A stretch of DNA of 64,000 bases from Bombyx mori (lineage: Eukaryota > Arthropoda > Insecta > Lepidoptera > Bombycidae): the NCBI RefSeq assembly GCF_030269925.1, contig NC_085107.1:16122001-16186000 (forward strand), given 5' to 3'. The position numbers and the translations under genes are program-made. The notes below the pieces were generated by a model. The model was not told the DNA's origin. It ran no database searches and worked only from the letters and a program-made list of their open reading frames with translations. Shown piece by piece: positions 1-10,600 of the stretch (within the stretch, counting starts at the first letter, position 1; each line of letters starts with the position of its first letter).

Positions 1-3000
1 TTATTGAATAGTTACAAACCATTTGCAGTCTCTCTTCAAGAGACTTGGCTTCGTCCTGGGTTCAATTTTAGAATTCCAGGACATGTCTGTCTTAGAGAAG
101 ACAGAACAGATGGGTATGGTGGAGTGGCACTAATTCTTAGGGGAGGTGTGCCCTTTGTCCACTTACCCATCCCTAATCACAGTGATAAATTTTCTATTAT
201 TGCTGCTAGTGTAAATAATATCTGTTTTGTAAATATGTATATACCTCACCCTTCCAATGAAGTCTTTGACGATATTCGTAGCATCCTATCTTCCCTCCCG
301 CGCCCTATTTTGGTTATGGGAGATTTCAATGCACAACATTCTATGTGGGGAAGTTCTAAGTCTGATCATTATGGGGCTAGAATCTTAGACATCTTAGATG
401 ATAATAATTTATGTCTTTTAAACTCTGGTTGTCCTACTAGAAGAACACAGCCCCATGAGGGTATTAGTGCACCAGATCTTACCCTTTGTAGTCCCTCACT
501 TGCTCCTACATTAAACTGGTGGCCTCTATCGTCTTCATATGGAAGCGATCACTTTCCACTAATGGTATCATTTCCTCAAAAAATTTGTGAAAAGACATCA
601 AAGGCCCCTCCCCGGCTAAAATATAGACTTAAGGATGCCAACTGGTCATTATTTGGAGATAAAGTTCAACAAAATTTATCAACCATACCTCCACTAAATG
701 ACAGCAGTAATCATCTTTGTGCTGAAGCTTTTACACGGGCCCTACTACAAGCTGCTGAGGAAGTTTTTCCTATAAAAAACAATAGTGGAAATGGGTATAT
801 TCCATCACCTCCTTGGTGGGACAGTGAGTGTTCTGCTGCGATAGCTGAGAGAAAGATAGCTGAAGAAAATTACAGAGAAAATTCTACAACACAAAATTTT
901 AATATTCTTAGTAATCTTATAACTAAAACTCGTAAATTATTAAAACAAAAAAGATTCAATAGCTGGAAATCTTTTTGTGCCTCAATTTCACCAGAAATTT
1001 CTCCATCTCAAGTTTGGCAAAATATTCGTAGATTCAGATCCGCTTTCAAACCTCCAAGGTCTCCTTTCATGGATAGTAGTACAGTTGATTTGTTTCTTGA
1101 CAAATTAGCTCCACCATTTGTCCCATCTATAGATAATATTTCTTCTGACTCACAGCCTTCTCTCCTCTCCCAGCATGATAGTAGCGATTCATTCATTTCC
1201 TTTAGCCTTTCAGAACTCAAAGGGGTTCTTTCAAGGCTTAGGGACTCAGCCCCGGGTTGTGATGGAATTCCATATTCTTTTCTTCAAAACCTGAATGACT
1301 CCTGCCTTTCTTATTTTCTCAGTTTAATTAATTCAATCTTAACATCAGGTAATATTCCTCCATCATGGAAAATCCATGAAGTTATCCCAATACATAAGCC
1401 CAACAAACCCATTAATGATCCATCATCATACAGACCAATTGCATTAGCTTCAGTGATTTCCAAAATTTGCGAACATCTAGTTAAAAATAGACTAGAATGG
1501 TTTATTGAGAGTAAAGGGTTACTATCTCCTAACCAGTTTGGATTTAGGAAAGGTAGGAGTACGATGGATAGTCTCAGCATTTTTATGACAGACATAAGAT
1601 TGGCATTTTCATACAATAAGTCTGTGTTAGCAGCATTCTTAGATGTGTCTGCAGCCTATGATAATGTCAACCTTTCGGTTCTGAAACAAAAAATGATTAA
1701 TTTGAATATCCCACAAATTTTCATAAGTTTCATAATCAATCTTCTCTCTGGTAGAATGCTTAAAGTAATATCAGAAGACTCTTATCAATCCCGTATTGTC
1801 TGGAAAGGTTTACCCCAGGGCTCCGTTTTAAGTCCCTTACTTTACAATATATATTCTCATGATCTGGAAGCCTCCCTTAGGGGTAAAGTTAACACACTCC
1901 AATATGCAGATGATTTACTCCTCTATGTCTCTGGTGATTCTATTGACAACATGTCTGATACTGTCACATATTCTCTTAAGTTGCTAAAAGTTTGGCTTGA
2001 CAATAACTCTCTAAGCCTTTCAGTTCCTAAAAGTATTATAGTCTTATTTTCACGTATGAGGCTTCCTCCATCAGTGTCTGTATTTTATAATAACATTAGA
2101 GTTCCTGTTAAAAGTGAAGCAACATTTCTTGGGGTAATTTTAGACTCAAGACTTACAGGAAGCCCTCATTGCTACTATATAAGTGATAAATGTGAGAAGA
2201 TTCTAAATATATTGCGTTGCCTCTCTGGAGTTTGGTGGGGAGCCCACCCTTTCTCTCTAAAGCTTTTGTATAATGCCCTAATAAGGAGTATTTTGGACTA
2301 TGGAACATTTATACTTGAACCCTGTAATGCAGTAGCTCTCCATAAGTTAGACATTATCCAGTCTAAGGCTCTGAGAATAATTGCTGGGGCTATGCGTTCG
2401 AGCCCTATTAACGCTTTGCAGGTCGAATGTTCTGAAGCCCCCCTGCACCTCAGACGACAATTTCTTTGTGACCGGTTTCTATTTAGAGCATTCCAAGTTT
2501 ATAATCATCCTCTTTACACTAAGTTACGGTCTCTGCTGGAATGTATGGATTATCCGTACTGGACTCATAAATCGCCGCCATGCCTTATTGTTAGTCTCCA
2601 AAAGTACTTAGCTCTTCAAGCTCCTACACATAGATCACAATTCCTTCCAATATTTTGTGTTAACTATGATGCCCTAACTTTAAATCCATCTATTATGTTT
2701 GATTTCGGCCTAAGTAAACAAGATCTTTCTATCAATGCCAAATTTGTTGATATTATTGACAGTGACAGCCGATGGAAAAATTGTCATTTAATTTTTAGCG
2801 ATTCCTCCAAACCCGGTCCCGAGGAGTGTGTGGGGGTCGGCATTTTCCATCAACAGTTTGGCATTGTTCAGAAAATAAAATTGCCTCCAGAGACTTCAGT
2901 ATTTACTGGAGAATGTTTTGGTCTTCTGAAGTCTCTGGAGTACATTTTAATGATGAAGCTTAAAAAGTCAATAATTTTAACTGACGCTAAAAGTGCCCTC

Positions 3001-3657
3001 CAAGCCTTGGAACGTTTTCCTTTTAACAGTAACCGAAATAATCATCCTGTGATTATTGCATGTCGTGATTTATTGTATCAATGTTGCATCAAAAATTACA
3101 CAGTTTCCTTTGCTTGGATTCCGGGGCACTCGGGTATCTTTGGCAATGCCAAGGCCGATAGCCTTGCCAAAGCTGCGGTCAATGATGGAGATTTGGTTCC
3201 GTACAAAAACTTTTGTTGTGATTTAGCTCTGCTTCCTAAATTCCAATTATTGAATTCTTGGACTCACATTTGGCGTTCTTCAAGACAGACTAAAGGTCGA
3301 TATTACAGCACGATCCAGGTGGATATACCTCCTAAACCGTGGTTTTCAAATCTGACGTTTGGTAAAGCTATCACATCGACCCTTATTCGCATGAGGCTGG
3401 GCCATGCATGCATTCCCTTGCATTTGGCAAGGCTTAACCTTTTGCCTAGCGATATATGTGAGTGTGGCAATGACGTTGGGGATTTTAATCATATATTCTT
3501 TGCCTGTCCTCGAAATGACCGTTCCGCTTTTATTTCCTCACTTTTGTCCATTAAAATTCCTTTTCCTACTTCAATTTCTATCCTTTTATCTAATATCAAT
3601 ATTGATGTATATAGAATATTAGCTAGTTTCATTTTTCATAATAATATAAAATTGTAA
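1..3657 (+). CDS. LINE ORF2: endonuclease / reverse transcriptase / RNase H polyprotein (5' partial)
   Basis: The frame is open from the first base to the TAA at 3655-3657, over 1,200 codons, with no frameshift seen. Numbering from the left edge, the N-terminal ~200 residues are an exonuclease-endonuclease-phosphatase fold: LQETWL carries the catalytic Glu, MGDFNAQH the Asp/Asn, and SDHFPL the Asp-His pair. RT motifs follow at about 410-690: SSYRPIAL, FLDVSAAYDNV (catalytic Asp), GLPQGSVLSP and QYADDLLLY. RNase H lies at about 920-1060 with its acidic set: FSDSSKPG, GECFGLLKSLE, LTDAKSALQAL and WIPGHSGIFGNAKADSLAK. A C-terminal CECG...H...C cluster near 1150-1170 is the usual zinc-knuckle-like end. 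The protein would nick target DNA and copy the element RNA onto it. Since all catalytic residues remain, it may be active. Confidence 0.9.
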   Translation, partial: LLNSYKPFAVSLQETWLRPGFNFRIPGHVCLREDRTDGYGGVALILRGGVPFVHLPIPNHSDKFSIIAASVNNICFVNMYIPHPSNEVFDDIRSILSSLPRPILVMGDFNAQHSMWGSSKSDHYGARILDILDDNNLCLLNSGCPTRRTQPHEGISAPDLTLCSPSLAPTLNWWPLSSSYGSDHFPLMVSFPQKICEKTSKAPPRLKYRLKDANWSLFGDKVQQNLSTIPPLNDSSNHLCAEAFTRALLQAAEEVFPIKNNSGNGYIPSPPWWDSECSAAIAERKIAEENYRENSTTQNFNILSNLITKTRKLLKQKRFNSWKSFCASISPEISPSQVWQNIRRFRSAFKPPRSPFMDSSTVDLFLDKLAPPFVPSIDNISSDSQPSLLSQHDSSDSFISFSLSELKGVLSRLRDSAPGCDGIPYSFLQNLNDSCLSYFLSLINSILTSGNIPPSWKIHEVIPIHKPNKPINDPSSYRPIALASVISKICEHLVKNRLEWFIESKGLLSPNQFGFRKGRSTMDSLSIFMTDIRLAFSYNKSVLAAFLDVSAAYDNVNLSVLKQKMINLNIPQIFISFIINLLSGRMLKVISEDSYQSRIVWKGLPQGSVLSPLLYNIYSHDLEASLRGKVNTLQYADDLLLYVSGDSIDNMSDTVTYSLKLLKVWLDNNSLSLSVPKSIIVLFSRMRLPPSVSVFYNNIRVPVKSEATFLGVILDSRLTGSPHCYYISDKCEKILNILRCLSGVWWGAHPFSLKLLYNALIRSILDYGTFILEPCNAVALHKLDIIQSKALRIIAGAMRSSPINALQVECSEAPLHLRRQFLCDRFLFRAFQVYNHPLYTKLRSLLECMDYPYWTHKSPPCLIVSLQKYLALQAPTHRSQFLPIFCVNYDALTLNPSIMFDFGLSKQDLSINAKFVDIIDSDSRWKNCHLIFSDSSKPGPEECVGVGIFHQQFGIVQKIKLPPETSVFTGECFGLLKSLEYILMMKLKKSIILTDAKSALQALERFPFNSNRNNHPVIIACRDLLYQCCIKNYTVSFAWIPGHSGIFGNAKADSLAKAAVNDGDLVPYKNFCCDLALLPKFQLLNSWTHIWRSSRQTKGRYYSTIQVDIPPKPWFSNLTFGKAITSTLIRMRLGHACIPLHLARLNLLPSDICECGNDVGDFNHIFFACPRNDRSAFISSLLSIKIPFPTSISILLSNINIDVYRILASFIFHNNIKL

Positions 3658-3824
3658 CCATTTATGTACTTAGTTTATATAATATATATACCTGATCCTT
3701 TTTCCAAATTCCGTTCCAATTTCAAATCCAAAAAATAAATCCATTAATTCACTTCCTAACCTTTTTGCGTGGCTGACGCACAAACCGTGCAAGCCAAGAA
3801 ATGGGAGAAAAAAAAAAAAAAAGA
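1..3824 (+). mobile_element. Non-LTR retrotransposon (LINE) with RNase H, 5' end outside window
   Basis: The element contains one long second-ORF frame, a short 3' UTR and an A-run at about 3810-3824, which marks its 3' end. The 3' UTR has a GC-rich inverted motif near 3768-3795 (gcgtggctgacgc then ccgtgc) just before the A-run. It could serve reverse-transcriptase recognition. The endonuclease, RT and RNase H order points to the I/R1/LOA-like part of the LINE tree, but I cannot assign the clade by eye. The uninterrupted frame suggests a young copy. Target-site duplications cannot be checked because the 5' end is missing. Confidence 0.9.
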
Positions 3825-4464
3825 ATATTAGTTATAAGTGTATAATCTATGTTAGTTATTGTCCAAGACATGTCCGAGGAATATGGTCGAAATCCGGGAT
3901 TCTGAAACGTAAAATATAAAAACCACATCTTTCTGATTTATCGGCACTGTTCATATAATAAGAGCTCCAGTATTAACTTAGTATATTTGTAGTTAGAAAA
4001 AATTTATATTAACAATTATTTTTGATTGCGTTCTACAAATATTGTGTGATATATTTTAAATTAATACAATCGAATAAAAAAATGCGATAATTTGACATAT
4101 GATTATAAAATTACTGTAAATTTAAAACTTGAAGAAACATTAATTTTATTGGTGACCTTTATTAAGCAAGTAAGTATAGAACACGAAAAATGCAGGTCAT
4201 TGTTTTGTTCATATCTAAAATCTTATTTATCTTAAATACAAAAGCAGCTTAATATAATAATCCGTAAAATACTTTCAAATTTAAAAAACTTAACTCTAAA
4301 ATTATTTTTAATAATTGCTATTCTATTAGCAGTCATTGTTTGCGTACCTAACATAAACTTTTACTAGGTATTTAAAGAAAAATATTATCTCAAGGTGAAA
4401 CGGTGAAACTGTCCACTTTCAATGGTTAGCAAAGCAACAATATTTAACCTATTTATTTTAAAGG
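3825..4464. other. AT-rich gap between the LINE and the transporter gene
   Basis: I see no repeat or coding signal here. The stretch must hold the 5' UTR or an upstream intron of the transporter gene. The bases just before its ATG (tattttaaag, ending at 4463) could be a 3' splice site, so a non-coding first exon may lie further upstream. Confidence 0.4.
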
Positions 4465-4611
4465 ATGGCCTGGACAAACTACCAGAAGTTCCTCGCCCTG
4501 ATGATGTTGGTGACTGGCTCAATCAACTCTTTGAGTACAAAATGGGCTGATATATTAAAATCAAAGGGGTCAGACGGTGAAGAAAGATATTTCAACCATC
4601 CATTCTTGCAG
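4465..4611 (+). CDS. SLC35F6: SLC35F6-like exon 1 (codons 1-49)
   Basis: It encodes the first membrane helix and the loop ending NHPFLQ. The donor is CAG|gtacaa, phase 0. This ATG is chosen because MAWTNYQ aligns with the family N-terminus. Confidence 0.92.
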
Positions 4612-7600
4612 GTACAACAATATACATTATTTAAATATAATTAAAAATAATATTGTAATTAACTCAATACAAAATAAAAAAGTCAGATTCTAAAATATTA
4701 TTATTATTACATATGAGCACTTTGACCACCATATTTCTTCACAGCCCAAGCTCACCACAACATAATAATTTGTTGTTCTTCCAAGGTTTTTGTGTTTGAT
4801 TCCCAGATTGCCCAGAATTTGTTTGATAACAACTGTCTTTGTTCTTTTTCTGAGCATTTTAGGATTTTTTTTAAACATATATAAATAGTATGTATATCAG
4901 TCTCTGGTTTCTATAATAATTTTCAACTGTAAAACTAAATAATTTTGTTTGATTTGTCCCAAACTATTCATTTATTATCTATGACCTTCACAAATTATTC
5001 CTTCAGACTAAGAGCTAATTTAGAATATAATTTTTGGCTAATGTAGAAGAAAAAATGGAAGGATTATTACTACAGTAGAGTTATCATGATATGTATGCAA
5101 TTATGACATTATCAATCTACTATAATTCTCCCAATATCTGTCTTGTTTCTTTTCCCTACATATTCGCTGGTAGCCTATGGGGCTTATCCAACTATACACG
5201 GATGCGTAGTTGAATTCACAGGCTCAGCCTGAGAAAATTTGCAAACCCTGGCCCTAGCAAGAACATGATATTGGATATCTATATACTTCCACTCTATTAC
5301 CATCCTAACCTTAAATAATCCTAGCCATTTCAAATCTCATTCTTTCCCTAAATGGTCCTAATAACTTGGTGAAAATATCCTAGGCCATTTCTGTTCTTCG
5401 ATTTTTGTATCTATAAGCAATTTTGTAAAGCAAATAGTCTACCTGACGATGAGTAACCACTGTTGCTCATGACCAAATGTAATATCAGAGGCACAGCCAT
5501 ATTTTTGTCCAGCACTGAGGCCTACCATATGTGTCATAGTTATGAGAAGACTGAAAAATGGGAGGCTTAATATCAGCCTAAAGTAGGTAACGGCTTGGCT
5601 CTTCCCCTGGGATTGCTGACGTCCATGAGCGACGGTAACCACTCACCATCAGGTGGGCCGTATGCTTGTCTTCCTACTAGGGCAATAAAATACATATAAA
5701 AAAAGTTAAAAGCGAAATGATAAAACCAAATACGATTTTCAAAAATGTGTAGTCCATGATTCCAGTAGGGAATAATACCTCTGCTCATGTGGTGGACTTT
5801 TACTTTCAGCCTAGTGCAAACTACTTCAATATTGCAATTTCTAATAATACAACTTTTTTCAGACCTTATCTATGTTTTTGGGTGAAATGCTATGTTTACT
5901 TGTGTTCAAATTGGTGTATTACAAAACACGGAACACTGGGGGACATTCATTAACAGCTGGAACACAAAACTTCAATCCCTTAATTCTGATGCCCGCAGCT
6001 ATGTTGGATTTGGTAAGTTACTTCAGAATAAATGAAATGCAATATTCATTTCAAATTCAGCCTACTGCTTATTTGTTATAACTAATCCTAGTGTACTGTT
6101 TTATCTTTTTAAAGCATGTTTGAATATTAACTGTGATGAAAAAGTGGGATGTAATACATTACTTTGGTCAACAATAGGTTTATTTATCTATTTACAATTC
6201 ATTGTAAAGAAGGTCTCATACTATTAGCATTTATCTCACTGTGCATAACCAATGCAATGCACTTTTATTTCTAATAAGTCCAATATTACTTTTAATCACA
6301 TTCTCTCCATATCCTCTCCATATTTTAAGTCGTCGACCTAAATGATAAGATGTCCGGTATATTAATGTTGAGCGATGCACCGGTTTTCGAATCTCAGGCG
6401 GGTACCAATTTTTCTAATGAAATACGTTCTCAACAAATGTTCACGATTTACTTCCACGGTGAAGGAATAACATCGTGTAATAAAAATCAAACCCGCAAAA
6501 ATATTATTTGCGTAATTACTGGTGGTAGGACCTCTTGTTTGGTAGTTACCCTGCTTATTTCTGTCTGGGCCGTGAGCTCGTCCACCCATCGAAGCAATAT
6601 TTTTGTTTTGTTTTATTATTAGTAACAATATGTTTTGTAAACATATTGTAAAGCTGATTGTGTCCAATAAGAGAAAAGAAAACAAACATAAATTGAACAA
6701 AATATTTAAAAAAAATTAGTATTCTCTGAAAAAGTTTCCAGGAATCGAAATCTGTCAAGAGTGAAGACATTACAATGTAAATATTAAAATTTATTCACTG
6801 CAACTGTAGACGATAAACTACTAGCAATGTGAAATTAGCTCAGTGATAACTTTATCATCAAAAAGGTCACTGTTACATTATCTTATTTTTATACAATGAG
6901 ATTCATTCTGCCGTGAAGCAGTAATGCGTTTCGGTTTGAAGGGTGGGGCAGCCGTTGTAACTATACTGAGACCTTAGAACTTATATCTCGAGGTGTGTGG
7001 CGCATTTACGTTGTAGATGTCTATGGGTTCCAGTAACCACTTAACACCAGGTGGGCTCTGAGCTCGTCCACATATCTAGGCAACAAAAAAAAAAAAAACA
7101 GTTTCAATCTTATTTAAAGTACAGAAAGAACGTTTTTAAATAATATTGGAATCCATTTCACTCACAAAGCGTTTATTATGTTGACATTGTGTTAAATTAA
7201 TTACCTGCAACAATATAAATGCAAAATAAAAAATTATCTATTACTTCATAAATCCACTCATAATACAATAATTGACTTGATTCTACAAGAGCTTCCAATT
7301 ACAAACAATAATCTACGTTAGCAAATTCCTTTTCTTGTTACCTCAGAGCTACCACATTCAAAGAAATATGTTATATACTCATTATCAATAAATTATTAAT
7401 TAATCAATATTTTTTATAATAATTTATTGTTATTAGCTTTTTAGATCGGTCCCTTCCCCCAATCTATACTTTCTACCCATGAGCCATCTCCAATATTTAC
7501 GTGTATATCTTGTAGTCTCATTAACCTTTGTTTAAATAAAGTTTAAACCAATTGACCCTCAATCTTTTAATCATTCATAGAAACAATAATTATAAAATAA

Positions 7601-10600
7601 ATGGCTTTAACATTTCATTTTCGATAATAAATTGAACATAATAAATGACAGAGTACTTAATAGTGGATGTATTCATCTGACTGATGTGGAAGCATAGTAG
7701 TTATTGTCACTGATTGCCAGGTTAAGGATCTTGGTTCAATTTTCAAAAACTAGGAAATCGGCATAAGCTGACATTGGTGTGACCAACAAGTTTGTTTGAT
7801 TGTTGTCTGAGTGTTTAATATTTAAATATACATGCTAATAAGTATACATGTACATTATATATACATGATATACATACATACATCTGGTTCCCATAGTACA
7901 AAGAATCTTACCTTCAGTTCAGATCATTAGTGATTTGTCCCTGGTTGTTTATTTATTAAAACATACCATTACATACTGTGTTACAAACATATTATTATGT
8001 TGAATGCTATTTTTTTTTTATTTTCAGATTGGAACATCCATAATGTATATTGGTTTGACTCTAACCTACATCAGCAGTTTCCAAATGTTCCGTGGGTCTA
8101 TCATTGTCTTTGTGGCTGTGCTGTCCATGACATTCTCCAACAAACAGATCATCAAAAGAGAATGGCTCGGGATTGGTAAGTTTTTGTCATATAATTTGTT
8201 AGAAAAGACAGATGTGCAAAACTCTTCTTGTATGTTCCGTTAACAGTTGTGACCTGCACTCTATAATGCTTTTCTGTTAATTAAGAACCGACTGGCAAAT
8301 GTATAAACTTAAATAGTTTTAAATATATCATAATTAGTTTTGACCTGTATAGGAAAATGGGGCTGAGTTATTTTAAAGAAATCGTATACATGGGTACATT
8401 TTCATTGAAAATGCAATAAAATACTAATAAATTACATAGCTAGCTTCTGCCCTATTTCTAGGTATTTAAATTATGTTTATAAAATAAATGTGGACACAAT
8501 GTTTTGGGTGCCACTAACACAATCAAACAATCAAAACAAAATGGTCAGGAACACAAGCATTGATATTATCATAACATTAGTGTCACGTTTAACATTACAT
8601 ATACTGTAATCGGGTCTCCTATATCAAGAGTTCCTTGTGTAATTATTACAATTATTCTAAATAATGAATTTTTATCAATGTACTTTAAATTTTTATCCAT
8701 ATAGGTTCTGTTCAACTGTATTACACGTATCGACGTAATTTTAATAACAATATGTAGTTCTATCGGTACTTATGTACTAACGCCACTGCGGCAAAAATTC
8801 GGTTAAACTTTCCTTTATGGTCCGTCGATTTTGAGTCGGGGTGGGACTGAGGGGGGTAAGGGTTTACTCCCTGCACCATTCCTACCCCGCGGAACACCAT
8901 GGTTATGAAGATATCCACGGTTAATTTTTTTGATTAAAATTACATGCATTGCATTATTTAGTCCAAACTCGAAGGGAACTTAGTTTGAATCCGCCTTATC
9001 TCCGGCGCTGCGGGAAGAGCGGCCCTTCCGCCCTTGCGTGCCGAAGCACGGTCACACGTACTCCGCTGGACTGAACTGGACTGGAGGACTGCTCTCCCTC
9101 CGCGCCTCCGGTTTTTTATATACACTCTAGGGGTAGGGCAGACAAGACCAGGTGGAAAGTGGGGTGCTCTGATTCGCTTTTCCATATTTTTCGAGTTGTC
9201 CACACTTGCTAACCATTAAATTTTTGCCGCGGTGGGGTTAATACGTAAGTACCGTTCTAACTGTTTTGACATTGCCGAGCTGCTATTGATCAAAATGATG
9301 ACTGAGGAAACGTGGTCGTCTTTTGTCACGATTTAAGTCAAAATGACTGAATGAAAAATTTATTGATATTTTATGTAGTTGGTTTTAAATGCTCCACAAA
9401 ATAAAGCAGTCAATATATTTTCAATGCGGTCTACCAGTAATTAAACAGTGAAATTACTTTGCGTCACTGAAAGCTTTGAAATAATAATAATATAATTCGA
9501 TTTAATATTTTCTCATAAGATAGAGTTCAGATTTGGGACGCATCCAAAATGGTATCTATACTTTGTTTAGGTCATCGAAATGGCAAATTTTAATACAGTT
9601 GTAGTTTCAACTGTCTGGAATAAAGTGCCCACGAAATGAATATAAAGATATAGACTTGTAGATTAATTTTAAATAATATTTATAAGACACATTAAATTAC
9701 GTAATGGAATGACGTAAAAAAATTGATACTCGAACCGTTTCAAATGTCTATTTTATGCTCAAATGCAGTCTCGTGGGACTAACGATTACGACATTTCTCA
9801 CGTAATACGATCGACAAAGTAAATTCCTTGAAACGTATTTGCGCACTCACTATAGCGGCAATATTAATTGACACATGAGACACACAATGTATTTTGATCA
9901 TATAGTTTCAGTGCTATCGTCATCTAGCCTATTTCAATCGCGTACCGCTTTGAAAAACGTCATTTCAATGGAATATCAACTTCTATCTCGTATTTCAAAT
10001 TAAGCGATAATATTGTATTAACTACTTAATATCGGGGTAGGGGAGTGGGGGCGGTCATTAGCTCATCCACCCAGTAAATAAAATTAACATGAGTCATCAT
10101 CGGTACAGTGTAGCATTTTCAAATTGTAGTAGAAATATTCAAATGTGATTCATGTTCGACATCGTTATTTCGGAATGCGTACATTCATGTTTATCTGTTA
10201 GCAACAAAGCTTGTTATAAAAACATCTTCACAATTTAATGACGATCAATCGGTATCGGCTGACAAAGACGTAGGGTTGCCAGATGCCCCGTATTTCCCGG
10301 GACGTCCCGTATTTTAGGCTTAATTTAAAACGTCCCGGCGAGACTGACTCGGTCTCATATTCGAACCGTAAGATTATAATTGTATTAATTTTTATAAATA
10401 TGTTAAAACCGATAAAAATATGTTAAAACTAACTTGTTCATCGGAGAAATATATAAAAAAAATGTCACTATATAATTTGGTTTTTTATTTGTCCCGGGTA
10501 GAAAACTAAATTTCTGCATTTTTGACTATTTAAGCATTTGCCCCTTATAGGCAAAAAAATCTGGCAACCCTACAAATACGCAACATTTTTGTTATACGAT

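Noticed and set aside
6362..6700. Open frames of 90-112 codons on both strands
   Set aside because: They fall inside a Bm1 SINE, which is non-coding.
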